Part shown: positions 50,381 through 59,862 of the stretch, one piece after another
How the letters are laid out: each line of letters opens with the position of its first letter
How positions within the stretch are numbered: the first letter of the stretch is position 1
Assembly: GCA_037044905.1 (NCBI GenBank)
Contig: JBAOKB010000154.1
Location: forward strand, 372,001-436,000
Source: Hortaea werneckii
Taxonomy: Eukaryota; Ascomycota; Dothideomycetes; Mycosphaerellales; Teratosphaeriaceae
Direction of reading: 5' to 3'
DNA length: 64,000 bases
Position numbers and translations under genes: made by a program
The notes under the pieces: generated by a model
The model's database searches: none
What the model was told of the DNA's origin: nothing
The model's input: the letters and a program-made list of their open reading frames with translations, nothing else

Positions 50381-51207
50381 TGTGCAGATCGCATGACATA
50401 GCCACATGCGACCAGCGTGTCTGGCGCAGGAATGAGCCACACGTTGGATGAATTACAGGTACAATCCGATCCTCACCTGGAAAGAACGGCAGCCATTGAG
50501 CTCAAATAAAGCAGTAGACTACGGCATGAGCATGGCACGAATCACCTCGACGACTTCGAATGCCTCTTGCAGTATGAGAAGAATCAAATCGACCTCCGGG
50601 TCCAATCACGCCGCACGCCGTTCTGACTGACAGATAGCGTCGGTAGGACGAGATACGCATGCTTGTGCGCCTCATTGTCACGCGTGCGCTTACTAGAGCT
50701 GGATGAAGCTGAGGGGCTCCGTACAGATATTATATGATCAAGCTGCAAAGCAGCCTCTCGCGAGTCTATACACAACCCTTCTCTGCCTCTTCCCTCTCAT
50801 TTCATTTTCGACATCGGCAACAGTGAGTACACTCACGTCTTCCGTCACAAGCTTTCACACATCTTCTGCCATCATTGTTTACTGCTACTGCCAAAGGCGG
50901 AATCATGACCAGCCCCTCGTCTTCCAGTCGGCGAGGACGAGACCGAATGATCTTGGTGGTGGCGACGACCCTCTTGCTACTGCTAGCAGGTGCCCTTGAA
51001 TCGAGGTAGTCTTGGGTTTGCAAATCTTAGAAGCAAAGGCATTCTCTCTGGCTTCAAGCGTGGGACGAGTCTACTGAAAGACCGGTCGCCGTTCTGGACT
51101 GTAGAGCCACTTTCACGAATGCCGCTCTCTTCACTCTTCCAGGTAAATATGCTTCCAGGTAAAGGGATGCAGGCTTGGAATTCATCTCCACTAAGGCTAA
51201 GATTGTA
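50381..51207. other. Intergenic, convergent 3' ends
   Basis: 827 bases between convergent CDK7 and STK19 genes; short incoherent frames only. Confidence 0.55.
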
Positions 51208-52368
51208 TCACCGCGCGCGTACCGCCGTCCCAACAGCACCAGTATCAAAGAGCTCCATAGTCCCACTACCCACGCATTCAGCCAGCACCCACTCGAACTC
51301 CAGCCCGTAGAACTCGCGCCACTTCTTAGTCTTGCCCGGTAACACGCCGTTCCACTCTCCACGCGCACGTTTAGCCCTGCTGGCCGCATCGCCCAAGACG
51401 TTCCCTTCCCACTTCTCCTTCAGCATCTCCATCGTCGCCTCCTTAAAGCGCGGGGAGAGTTGCTTGAGCAGGTAGAAGAGATGTTCCCTGGCGGAGGTCA
51501 GGAGTTTAAGGTAGGCGCCTGTTCCCGGCAATGCGAAGGTCATTTGCTGACCCGGTCGGTTTTGCGAGGGACGATCGTTCTGTGTGGCGAGTGTTGAGCC
51601 GCCGCCTCCCGATTCGTGGATCGCGCCCATGCCGCCGACCGCGGCGATACTGCCAGTGGGTGCTTTGGTGCCCGCGCTGGATATGCTGAGGAGCGATGAT
51701 GTGCCTGGTGAGGCGAACAGATTACCGGGGCCAGACGACAATGCTGCAGGGGAGGTAAGAAAGCCATGCTGCACGAGCTGGCGGATCTCCTCATTCGTGA
51801 AGGCTTGGGTTGGCATAGTCGGGGATCCCGGATGAGCCGTCATAAGCGATAGATATTTTTCTTTGACTTCAGCATCTAATGTCTCTTCCTTTTGCACCCG
51901 ATCCTTCCAGTCCGCCACTATCACTATGCCATCGCCGACTGGTGCGCCGCCCTTCCCTCGACCGGGAATTGTGACCTTCCTTAACACCCCCTGGGCAACC
52001 AAGCGGGCTACTTCCCTCTCTGTAGCTGTGGAGCTCTTGCTAAGAGCATGCAGATGTGCCAAGCTCACAATCGGTGGCAAAGCCATCCTGAACCGTAGCA
52101 CCTGGCCGATTCTTTCGCTATTCATGCCCGCAGCTCGCTCCGGTACGTCTTGCCACTGGCATGACTGAATATAACGTACCAAGCTCACCACGTCTTGCGG
52201 GATACGGGATGGGGCCAGAGAGGGAACATTGCCCGTATCTTCCAAACGCTCGGACGCATCTTCCTTTGCGGCGAGGCTGGCCTTCCGCGAACCAGGCTTT
52301 GTACGTTGCAGTGCTGAGAAGGGCGAGGAAGATGACTTGCGGCGGAGCGGGTTTGTATCCTTTGGCAT
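51208..52368 (-). CDS. STK19-like winged-helix protein
   Basis: A 386-residue single-exon protein of the STK19 family. The family was named as a kinase but consists of winged helices; the human protein binds DNA and acts in transcription-coupled nucleotide excision repair. Recognisable segments are PQDVVSLVRYIQSCQWQDVP with ERAAGMNSERIGQVLRFRMA, then LPPIVSLAHLHALSKSSTAT and EREVARLVAQGVLRKVTIPG with RGKG. Further on come FTNEEIRQLVQHGFLTSP and YLKLLTSAREHLFYLLKQLS, ending FEWVLAECVGSGTMELFDTG. The first ATG is at 52368 (MPKDTNPLRR); the frame is open further upstream but only with non-ATG codons. A Gly/Ser-rich insertion lies at about 230-285. No protein-kinase motifs are present. Divergent from DGAT2. 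Confidence 0.85.
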   Translation of the reverse strand: MPKDTNPLRRKSSSSPFSALQRTKPGSRKASLAAKEDASERLEDTGNVPSLAPSRIPQDVVSLVRYIQSCQWQDVPERAAGMNSERIGQVLRFRMALPPIVSLAHLHALSKSSTATEREVARLVAQGVLRKVTIPGRGKGGAPVGDGIVIVADWKDRVQKEETLDAEVKEKYLSLMTAHPGSPTMPTQAFTNEEIRQLVQHGFLTSPAALSSGPGNLFASPGTSSLLSISSAGTKAPTGSIAAVGGMGAIHESGGGGSTLATQNDRPSQNRPGQQMTFALPGTGAYLKLLTSAREHLFYLLKQLSPRFKEATMEMLKEKWEGNVLGDAASRAKRARGEWNGVLPGKTKKWREFYGLEFEWVLAECVGSGTMELFDTGAVGTAVRAR

Positions 52369-52894
52369 AATTGCAGTGTTTGCACACAGTGCGAACTCGT
52401 CATCCAAGTCCTTTGCGAATTATTGGGGGATGGTCGGTGGCGAATGGGCTCATCGCGGTATGGTGGCGACAGATGCTACGCACATGGAGGCATCACCCAA
52501 TTCAGGTGGATGAATTGGAGCGAACTTCACGAGCCAGCGAAGGGTGTTGTATCTAGGCCGAGCTCCTCAGCGTCCAGGCTGTATGCGCTCGAATCAGCGT
52601 TTACTTCCAATTCCATTCACAAGACTCGGGCGCCAGTTGCGTCATAGTGCATCAGCCGCATCCAGTCTCGCCAGTGTGGAAGTCCCAGCACAATTCCCAG
52701 CTCCCCCCCCCCATAGCTCTCCGTCTGTGGCACTGTGGTACCAATGCCGTAGAGCAGGATCAGCACAGGTGACCACTGGTTGTAATGGTCCAATCCTAGA
52801 GACCGACGCCGTGAACCATCTTCACCTTCTTTACCACCTCAAAGAGCGATAACAAAGTAGGCTTTCGACCCATAAATACCTTAATATCAGGACT
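52369..52894. other. Divergent promoter region, STK19-like / DGAT2
   Basis: 526 bases between divergent starts; only short frames. No motif recognised. Confidence 0.5.
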
Positions 52895-54936
52895 ATGTCC
52901 CTGCACCCTTCACTCTCACCCGCGGATCCCACGGATCGCCAGCAGCACTCCCCCTTTCTCGTCACAACTCAATCCAAGAGCTACGCAGATGTAGCGGTAG
53001 AAGAAGAAGCGCCAGAAGCTGACACATCCGATCTCGACGAAGACAGCATTGCACTTATCAAAGAATCCCCGCCTCGACCCTCTTATTTCTCGCACACGCG
53101 TCAGCCAAGTGAACCACGCCCTTTTGGGGAGGTAATAGACGAAGAGGAGAGAAGCAGCCGACCGTCGAGCCCGAGTCTCCGGCATCCTAAGGGCAGGCTG
53201 GAAGATCGAGACACCCCAAGCCCCAGCATGCCTAAGTCAAAGAAGAACGCGAATAAGGGAGGGAGCTATGCAGGTGTTGTCAAGGACAATGAGCCTTCCA
53301 AGGAAAATCAAGTGCTCGACGGAAACGGAGTACCACCGGCTGCGTTGGACTCGAATGTGAACGGATACGCGAACGGACACAAGACGCCAGAGACTTACGA
53401 AGGGTCAGGAAAAGAGGAAGCGCCAAGCAGCTCGAGTCGGAAAGCTCCAAGGAGAGGCTCAAAACAGACTATAAACGACAGTGCGCCTGAGCAGCCTCAA
53501 GACTCGAAGATCGCAGGGGAGAACGGACTAGACGGCAACACGGACTTAGCAACTCAAGCCGAGCGCTCCCAGCAGCAATCTGCAGAGACCGGCGGTATTC
53601 CAGCCGTGGAAGGAGTGGATGACAACGCTGACGGACAGAACGCTGAGCCTGGGCAACTCATTTACGAGAACCTGACGAATCGCTCTGGGGAAAACCTAGC
53701 TACCGTGAAACCTTTCGATGACTACCGTCTAGCGCTGCAACAGCGAGAGAACAAACCAGATTCCTCTGGGGCAACTCAACAAGCCCTCAAGACCAGAGGG
53801 AGAAGCGACAGCGAATTAGTGTCTGGCCGTCGAGCTGGCGCCGGTTGGTCGCAAAGCGCAATCCGATGGGCACCGCTGAACATACCATTGCAACGAAGAT
53901 TGCAAACGGTTATGGTTCTTGTGCACACCCTGAGTATCGCAGCCTGGCTTAGCGCTTTCTTCCTACTCTGCACCGTTCCCCTACTCTGGCCTGTACTAGT
54001 CCCCTACCTCATCTACGTCCTTGTGAGCCAAGCGTCCGTGGACGGCAAGCTGGCCTACCGGAACGAATGGCTGCGCTCAATGAGGGTCTGGTCCTTATTC
54101 GCCTCCTACTTCCCTGCGCGCCTCCACCGCTCCCAGACCCTCGAACCGACTCGGAAATACATCTTCGGCTACCATCCTCATGGAATAATTTCGCACGGCG
54201 CTTTCGCTGCTTTTGGCACAGAAGCCCTAGGCTTTAGCCAGCTCTTCCCGGGCATCACCAACACCCTGCTCACTCTCGATTCCAACTTCCGCATCCCGCT
54301 CTATAGGGACTACGCGCTCCGGATGGGCCTGGCCTCGGTGTCCCGCGAAAGCTGCGAGAACCTTCTATCGCAAGGCGGGCCTAATGGCGAGGGCATGGGC
54401 CGAGCCATCACGATCGTAGTCGGCGGAGCGCGAGAGTCTCTCGACGCGAAACCGTACTCCCTCAAACTTGTCCTGAAGAGGCGAAAGGGATTTGTCAAGT
54501 TGGCTATCCGGACGGGAGCCGATCTTGTGCCTGTGCTGGCGTTTGGCGAGAATGACCTCTATGAGCAGTTCGACGCCTCTGCGCATCCTATCATTCACAA
54601 GGCGCAATTGGTGGTGAAGAAGCTTATGGGGTTCACAGTCCCCCTTTTCCATGCGAGAGGTGTGTATCTTTGCTCGACCTCGCATTCTTCACATCAAGCA
54701 GATGGCTAACGATGTCTACAGGTGTATTCAACTACGATGTAGGTCTGATGCCGTACCGACGTCCGGTGAACATTGTCGTCGGCAAACCTATCCGTATCCA
54801 ACAGGCTAAGAATCCGGACCCGGCCTATGTCGATCAGATCCATCAGCAGTATGTCGACGAGCTCATGCGGATCTGGGACGATTGGAAAGACACTTTCGCC
54901 CGATACCGGCAAACTGAGCTTGAGATCGTGGAGTAA
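52895..54936 (+). CDS. Diacylglycerol O-acyltransferase type 2, long N-terminal extension
   Basis: DGAT2 makes triacylglycerol from diacylglycerol and acyl-CoA at the ER and lipid droplets. Exons 52895-54659 and 54722-54936 with a 62-nt intron (GTGTGT to CTACAG, branch GGCTAAC); spliced length 659 residues. The catalytic part starts near 325 with PLQRRLQTVMVLVHTLSIAA and a hydrophobic hairpin (LSAFFLLCTVPLLWPVLVPY). YHPHGIISHGAF near 428 carries the signature histidines, followed by RDYALRMGLASVSRESCENL, IVVGGARESLDAKPY, RKGFVKLAIRTGADLVPVLA with FGENDLYEQ, and after the intron VGLMPYRRPVNIVVGKPI. These match DGAT2 throughout. Unusual is the ~300-residue acidic, Ser/Asn/Gln-rich N-terminus, apparently disordered, on top of the usual ~350 residues. 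Confidence 0.95.
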
Positions 54937-55074
54937 AGCTTGCGTGTATGATGCTTGGGGCAAGTGTAATGATCCAGGATAGGGAGCGAGGGAGAAACTC
55001 TTAAGCTCCGACACGACTCGGTGATGTAAATTATGTATGACTATTCAAATGACCAACGATGCCAGATGAACATC

Positions 55075-56130
55075 TCATCTTGATTTCTCTCTCAATCCTT
55101 CTGTTTGCTCTGCTTGGGCATTGATCTTGTTCCAGAGCGCTAGGCTGATCAAACTGAGTACTGCATCGCAGCCCAGCGAGCTGACAGCCGGGTGGCTAAA
55201 CAATGCTCGAGGTATGGAGAGCCAGTTATCGTCGCCCAGAAAAGCAGTGACGGAAGTATACCCAACCATGACCAGGGCGAACAATGGCAGAGCTGTCCGA
55301 ACCGCTCTGACCGCTACAGTGTCCTCGGCATAAGACCGTAAAGGCAGGAAACGAGGCGCAAGCAATAAAAGCCTAGCCACCAGCACAAGCGGCATCAAGA
55401 AACCCGTCTCGTCCAACAAACACGCAGCAACGATACAAGCCCCATACGCCAAACACGTCCCCGCGACCCATCCCGACGACAGACCCAAGCCCCTTCCACT
55501 CCCGCCCTCCTTCGGAACATGGTCTCTCGACCAAGACCCCCTACCCTCAACCCCGCCATCACCACCCTCCAACCTCAAAACCGCCAGATAAAACAACCCC
55601 TGCGCAAAACTCACCGGCAAAATCTGACTCAGCGCGAAAAAAACATACAATCTCGGCACTTGCCTTGTTCGTCCCTCCTGGCCCATATACAGACACACGC
55701 ACATCGCCATACCCAGCTCGGTGAACGTCCAGATTCTACGGGCCGGGGTGGCGAGGATGGCGTGGGCGAAGTCGTGGAAGAGGGAGGAGGTGGTGGACCA
55801 GTGCCATATTAGGCTGAGCCAGGTTCTGGGTGAGGGTTGAGGAGGATGATGGGGGGAGGGCGGGAGGAGGGAGTGCCAGTGTTGGAAGGAGTGGATCAGG
55901 ACGTGGAGCATGTTTGCGGAGAGGAGCGTGAAGCTGAGGGATGCGAGGAGGGTGAAGAGGCGGAGGGATCGGGCGTGGAGTTTTGCGTCGTCATTATACC
56001 TGGGCCGTGTGGTGGGTAGCGGCTTGATTTGGAGGATGGTGTGGATTGCGATGCCTGTGAAGGCCAGGGCGGCGAGGATGTACGACCAAAAGATGGCGGC
56101 TCCGAGGTAGTTTGTTGGTAAGTTAGACAT
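55075..56130 (-). CDS. Multi-pass membrane protein, hypothetical
   Basis: Single-exon protein of 351 residues from the ATG at 56130 (MSNLPTNYLGAAIFWSYILA); codons upstream begin with a GTG and look non-coding. Around seven hydrophobic stretches: the first above with LAALAFTGIAIHTILQI, then LFTLLASLSFTLLSANMLHV, MCVCLYMG, YVFFALSQILPVSFAQGLFY, VAGTCLAYGACIVAACLLDE, LVLVARLLLLAPRFL and LPLFALVMVGYTSVTAFLGD. A Gly/Arg-rich loop lies at about 205-235. Several histidines surround the second to third segments (HVLIHSFQHWHSLL; IWHWSTTSSLFHDFAHA). I do not recognise the family; a seven-helix topology is possible. Convergent with DGAT2 across only 138 bases. Confidence 0.7.
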   Translation of the reverse strand: MSNLPTNYLGAAIFWSYILAALAFTGIAIHTILQIKPLPTTRPRYNDDAKLHARSLRLFTLLASLSFTLLSANMLHVLIHSFQHWHSLLPPSPHHPPQPSPRTWLSLIWHWSTTSSLFHDFAHAILATPARRIWTFTELGMAMCVCLYMGQEGRTRQVPRLYVFFALSQILPVSFAQGLFYLAVLRLEGGDGGVEGRGSWSRDHVPKEGGSGRGLGLSSGWVAGTCLAYGACIVAACLLDETGFLMPLVLVARLLLLAPRFLPLRSYAEDTVAVRAVRTALPLFALVMVGYTSVTAFLGDDNWLSIPRALFSHPAVSSLGCDAVLSLISLALWNKINAQAEQTEGLREKSR

Positions 56131-56599
56131 GGTCGATGACCAGCGTCGGATCCAGAATGCAGTCGAGATGTCATCGGGGTATGTTAGCTTCACAACATGT
56201 GATCATGTGCTCTGGAATCGTTCTCAGTATGATTTTGGTGGGATGGAAGTACCTAGGTAGTGTGGCAAATTTCGATCGACATCGCGTCTCTCTGCCGGTA
56301 GAAGTACGGGGACTTTCCACTGGAAATCGATCCTCCGTTGATGAAGACAGAGGAGACACCTTCTATGGCGGTGGTACTAGCACGTTAACCCATCGAGAGA
56401 TTGTGTCCAGACGTCTCGAGCAACGCACGAAACGGCGCTCGTAAGCTTCGCCAAAACAATGATGCATTACGTATGGGTACCTCTTAACGCCTACCGCTAT
56501 GCTATGCACACCCATTCCAAAACCAAAAAAAAATCGAAAGGCTCGCTGATGCAACTACACATTCAAAAAGAATCGACCTGACCGGATCGGAGAGAGGCC
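56131..56599. other. Intergenic, nothing recognised
   Basis: 469 bases between two minus-strand genes; short frames only. Confidence 0.55.
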
Positions 56600-58378
56600 T
56601 CAACGCTTCCCATTCCACGACCAAGCCCGTCCATCGTCCACATTCACCCACCTGCCGTCCACCACGGCATCCCAACCCAACATAACCCCCAAGAGGCGAC
56701 AAGCCGCACTACTAACGGCACAGACGACCCCGTCGCCCTCGCCAAGCACAGCAAGATCGATCAAGTACGCCCTGCCGACCAACTCGCGCATCCGCATAGC
56801 TTGCTCAGGGACCTCAACCCCCCCACCGGACTCAGCCAGATCGCGCAACCTCCCCGCCGAACCGCTCGGGGACTGGTTACCGAGGGAGAAAAACAAAGCA
56901 CTAAAGAACCCGCCTTCCCAGCCCGTGTTCTCGTCCACATGCTTCACGTACGCGGAGCCGGGCTCCCTGATATCCTGTTTCGGGGAAGTCTGGTCGAGCG
57001 CGGCTTTGGTGGCGAGCATGATACGCTCCTGGGCTTTCTGGATGGTGAAGGGGGCCGCTGCCTGCGTGAGCTCGGGCGACTGTCCGATATCCGGGTCGTC
57101 TGAGGCCAGCAGCAGAGGCGAGTGGACGTACTCGAGGACTTGGGAGATCTCGTCCGCGTTGTCGCCTTGAGGTTGGGGTAGGCTACCGCCGAGGAGCTTA
57201 CGGAAAAGGGAGCGGGCGCCCATGGCGTAGCGGGCTAGTGGGATGTAGTCGTGGCTGAACTGATATTCGGCGGGATGGAGATCGCCACGGCGGATTTGCA
57301 TGCCGACTACGGAGCCGTGATGGACTGCTGCGTCCTCTTTAAGCTTAGCGACGCGTGAGGTGGCGTACGTCTTATCTTCACCGACAAGGCCGAATAAGTC
57401 CTCGAAGCCTTTTCTAGCAAGATCATAGATTTGGCGATGTTTATTCGCCCCTTGTTGGCGGGCGTGGGTGTACTCTTTTTCGAACGCAGGCCCAAAAGTC
57501 CACTTGGCCGTCGCGGCAGACACGACCAGATGTCTAGCCTGATGTGGACATGGGACAATGTGGTGCTGAGGCGGAGGCGAGCAACCTTGCTCAGGCAAAG
57601 GTGGGAAGAAAGATGAATACTTGCCGTACGGCCACCGGGTATCGTCAACAAAGAAGGCGCGACCTTCTTTCTTCGCCAAGCCGTAACTCATCCACAGCAT
57701 TAGCAACGTCTTCCCAAAGCTGGCTTCGGTGGTATCCAAGGCGAAGGTCAGGCTCGAACGACAGACGGCTTCTGATGAAGTGACGTTGGAAAGCGGAAGC
57801 GCTCCAGACAATTCCGCATCAGCGACGTCAAGATAGTTGCGATCGACAGAATAATATGGACTCTTCTTGCGCCAATCACGGAGACCAAAGGTTCTCGACC
57901 CGCTGTCAAGCCTGTCCTTGAGGTCCTCGGATTGCCGGCAAATGTTATCGTACTGACCAGCGTGTAATGGGAAAGTAGCATTGTGCGGTATCGCCACAGA
58001 CCACTTTCGCTGACCGGCACGGGTCGTCACCTCCAGGGCTTGCGGTTCCGTTTGGGAGAGCTGAGAGGCATGATGTTCCTGCGAAGGGATGGACAGTTGA
58101 GGGGTGATTGCCTGGCCGAGAAAGTACCTAAAAACCAGCAACACAGTGCAGATCGATAAGAGGACCTTTGCAATGGTCGAGCGCTTCCATTGTCTATGGT
58201 TGTTTCCCTTTGTCACGGTAGTCGCAGGTGCAGGCAGCGACGGGGAGACAGGTGGGCTCAAGTAGCGTTTCTCGGCGTTGCTGAAGTTGGAAGTGGTTGA
58301 GTTGGTAGAGGAATTCGATGAGATCGAAAGGCTCGTGTTTCGTCGGTCCCGCATTTTGACGATCGAGTGCATCGACAT
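56600..58378 (-). CDS. Golgi-type glycosyltransferase, fucosyltransferase-like
   Basis: Single exon, 592 residues from the ATG at 58378 (MSMHSIVKMRDRRN); the frame continues upstream only with non-ATG codons. It is a type II membrane protein: a Ser/Thr/Pro-rich cytosolic part, then the anchor TIAKVLLSICTVLLVFRYFL at about 70-90, then a luminal domain. Motifs recall GT-B fucosyltransferases (alpha-1,6 / protein O-fucosyltransferase type). These are LMLWMSYGLAKKEGRAFFVD early, VVGMQIRRGDLHPAEYQFSH with the peptide equivalent to the GDP-fucose-binding HxRR(T/G)D, and a late GDGVVCAVSSAACRLLGVML with DGRWVNVDDG. Acceptor and donor are not shown by the sequence, so fucosyltransferase is an inference. 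Several Cys (for example EQGCSPPP, HIVPCPHQ) could be disulfide-bonded. Confidence 0.75.
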   Translation of the reverse strand: MSMHSIVKMRDRRNTSLSISSNSSTNSTTSNFSNAEKRYLSPPVSPSLPAPATTVTKGNNHRQWKRSTIAKVLLSICTVLLVFRYFLGQAITPQLSIPSQEHHASQLSQTEPQALEVTTRAGQRKWSVAIPHNATFPLHAGQYDNICRQSEDLKDRLDSGSRTFGLRDWRKKSPYYSVDRNYLDVADAELSGALPLSNVTSSEAVCRSSLTFALDTTEASFGKTLLMLWMSYGLAKKEGRAFFVDDTRWPYGKYSSFFPPLPEQGCSPPPQHHIVPCPHQARHLVVSAATAKWTFGPAFEKEYTHARQQGANKHRQIYDLARKGFEDLFGLVGEDKTYATSRVAKLKEDAAVHHGSVVGMQIRRGDLHPAEYQFSHDYIPLARYAMGARSLFRKLLGGSLPQPQGDNADEISQVLEYVHSPLLLASDDPDIGQSPELTQAAAPFTIQKAQERIMLATKAALDQTSPKQDIREPGSAYVKHVDENTGWEGGFFSALFFSLGNQSPSGSAGRLRDLAESGGGVEVPEQAMRMRELVGRAYLIDLAVLGEGDGVVCAVSSAACRLLGVMLGWDAVVDGRWVNVDDGRAWSWNGKR

Positions 58379-59862
58379 CCAGTGTCTTTCCGCCTTTACC
58401 CCCAATGAAAACAAGACTCTTGCTTTTCAACTGTGTTAGACACCTATCCCACAGCTTTCGACATGCCTCTGTGACACTTCGCTCTCAAATGGGTTAGAAG
58501 GAAAACGAATAACTCGCGGCACCTCTCACAGGTCGCGCTTTCGATGATTGAGAGTCTTCACGACTTTCAACGCAGGAACAGACGGACTGGCCGGGAAAGA
58601 TCTGACATAAGAAAACGCGGTCACAAGAAGAAGAAGAACGAGTCACCAGCTCGTAAGAAGCCCAGCTTCTGGTTGTAGTTGTAAGAGAAGAGAAAGGAAA
58701 AGGAAAAGAGTCTGACATGTACTTCACGAGCTTGTGTGGGACGGGAAGGGGGGGCAAGAAGGGAAGTAGACGGTACTACTGCGTCAAGCTGCTTGTCCCC
58801 AGCGGGCGTCTTACGGCATATTGCAGGCCAAGTCGGGTCAACCGCAAAACGAACAGGCCCCCGTTCCGCGTTTGAAGGGGGGGAGCGGTCGTGCAGGGGA
58901 GAGCAGCGGTGCACTGAATGTAGGCGGTGTCCAGTCGGAAGATTGTGTGGGCTCGAAAGCACAGCGCTGGGTGGAGTCGAGCGCTGCAGTTGGGTCGGAG
59001 GTTTAGTAGGCCCGAGGAGTCTGAAACGTCGCTGCTGCCCTAGCGCCTTTTTCTCACCCGCCATACGGGTCGCAGGTAGACAGCGCGAGATTCACACACG
59101 GAGCAGATCCACAGATACTAGTAGGCTTGGACGAGTCCCTGGAGAAAGCCAGTCATGATCTGCACCACTGCTAGGTATGTCCATCGTGTACTTCCAAAAT
59201 CATCCCAGAGCTTTCCAACCACACATATTCACCCCCCTTCGACATATCTGCAGAACACAGTCCCACTCGACTCCATGACATCAGAACCAAAGGTTGCAGT
59301 CAGCAGCCACCACTGCTGATTCGCTGACGATGAAGCAACGAGTGGTGGCTGGGCGGGCGAACGTCGTGCGACAGGTCGACAGCCGGGGCGAGAGCATCAG
59401 ATAGGTAGGTCAAACGTGTGTCTGTAGCAAGCTGCCACAACCCACAAGCCCGTTTCGTAACTCTATTTGATCTATAGAGCACCATTGTGCATATTTAGCC
59501 GGAAACCCTAGGTGGATATAGTAAAATTACATGCGTCAAAAGAAGTCGCAGACAGGGTATCGCAACGTCAAAAGAAGATGAGAAGAATCCAAAGCCAGAT
59601 GCGAGACGCGTTATCCATCCTCCAAATGTGTATCGTGAAGGCTTCTTCCTGCGGTTTTCCCCCTTGTTGCGTATCCTGCCGCAGTGGATCACGCCATATC
59701 GCTCCGCATCCGTGTATCCCGTGAAACCCGTCCCCACAATCCAGCTGCAAAGTGTCAGCAAAACGCCAATCAGAAGTCCATTATCGGTCTTCGAAGCTGG
59801 CTTGATGGCCAGACGAGACGCAAAAGCAACGTTAATCAGATAGCAACAGCATCACCTCTCTC
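58379..59862. other. Intergenic, nothing recognised
   Basis: 1.5 kb between the glycosyltransferase and kinesin genes, both on the minus strand. Frames such as 58621-59064 (minus) are low-complexity without family resemblance; may hold 5' leader of the glycosyltransferase gene. Confidence 0.5.
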
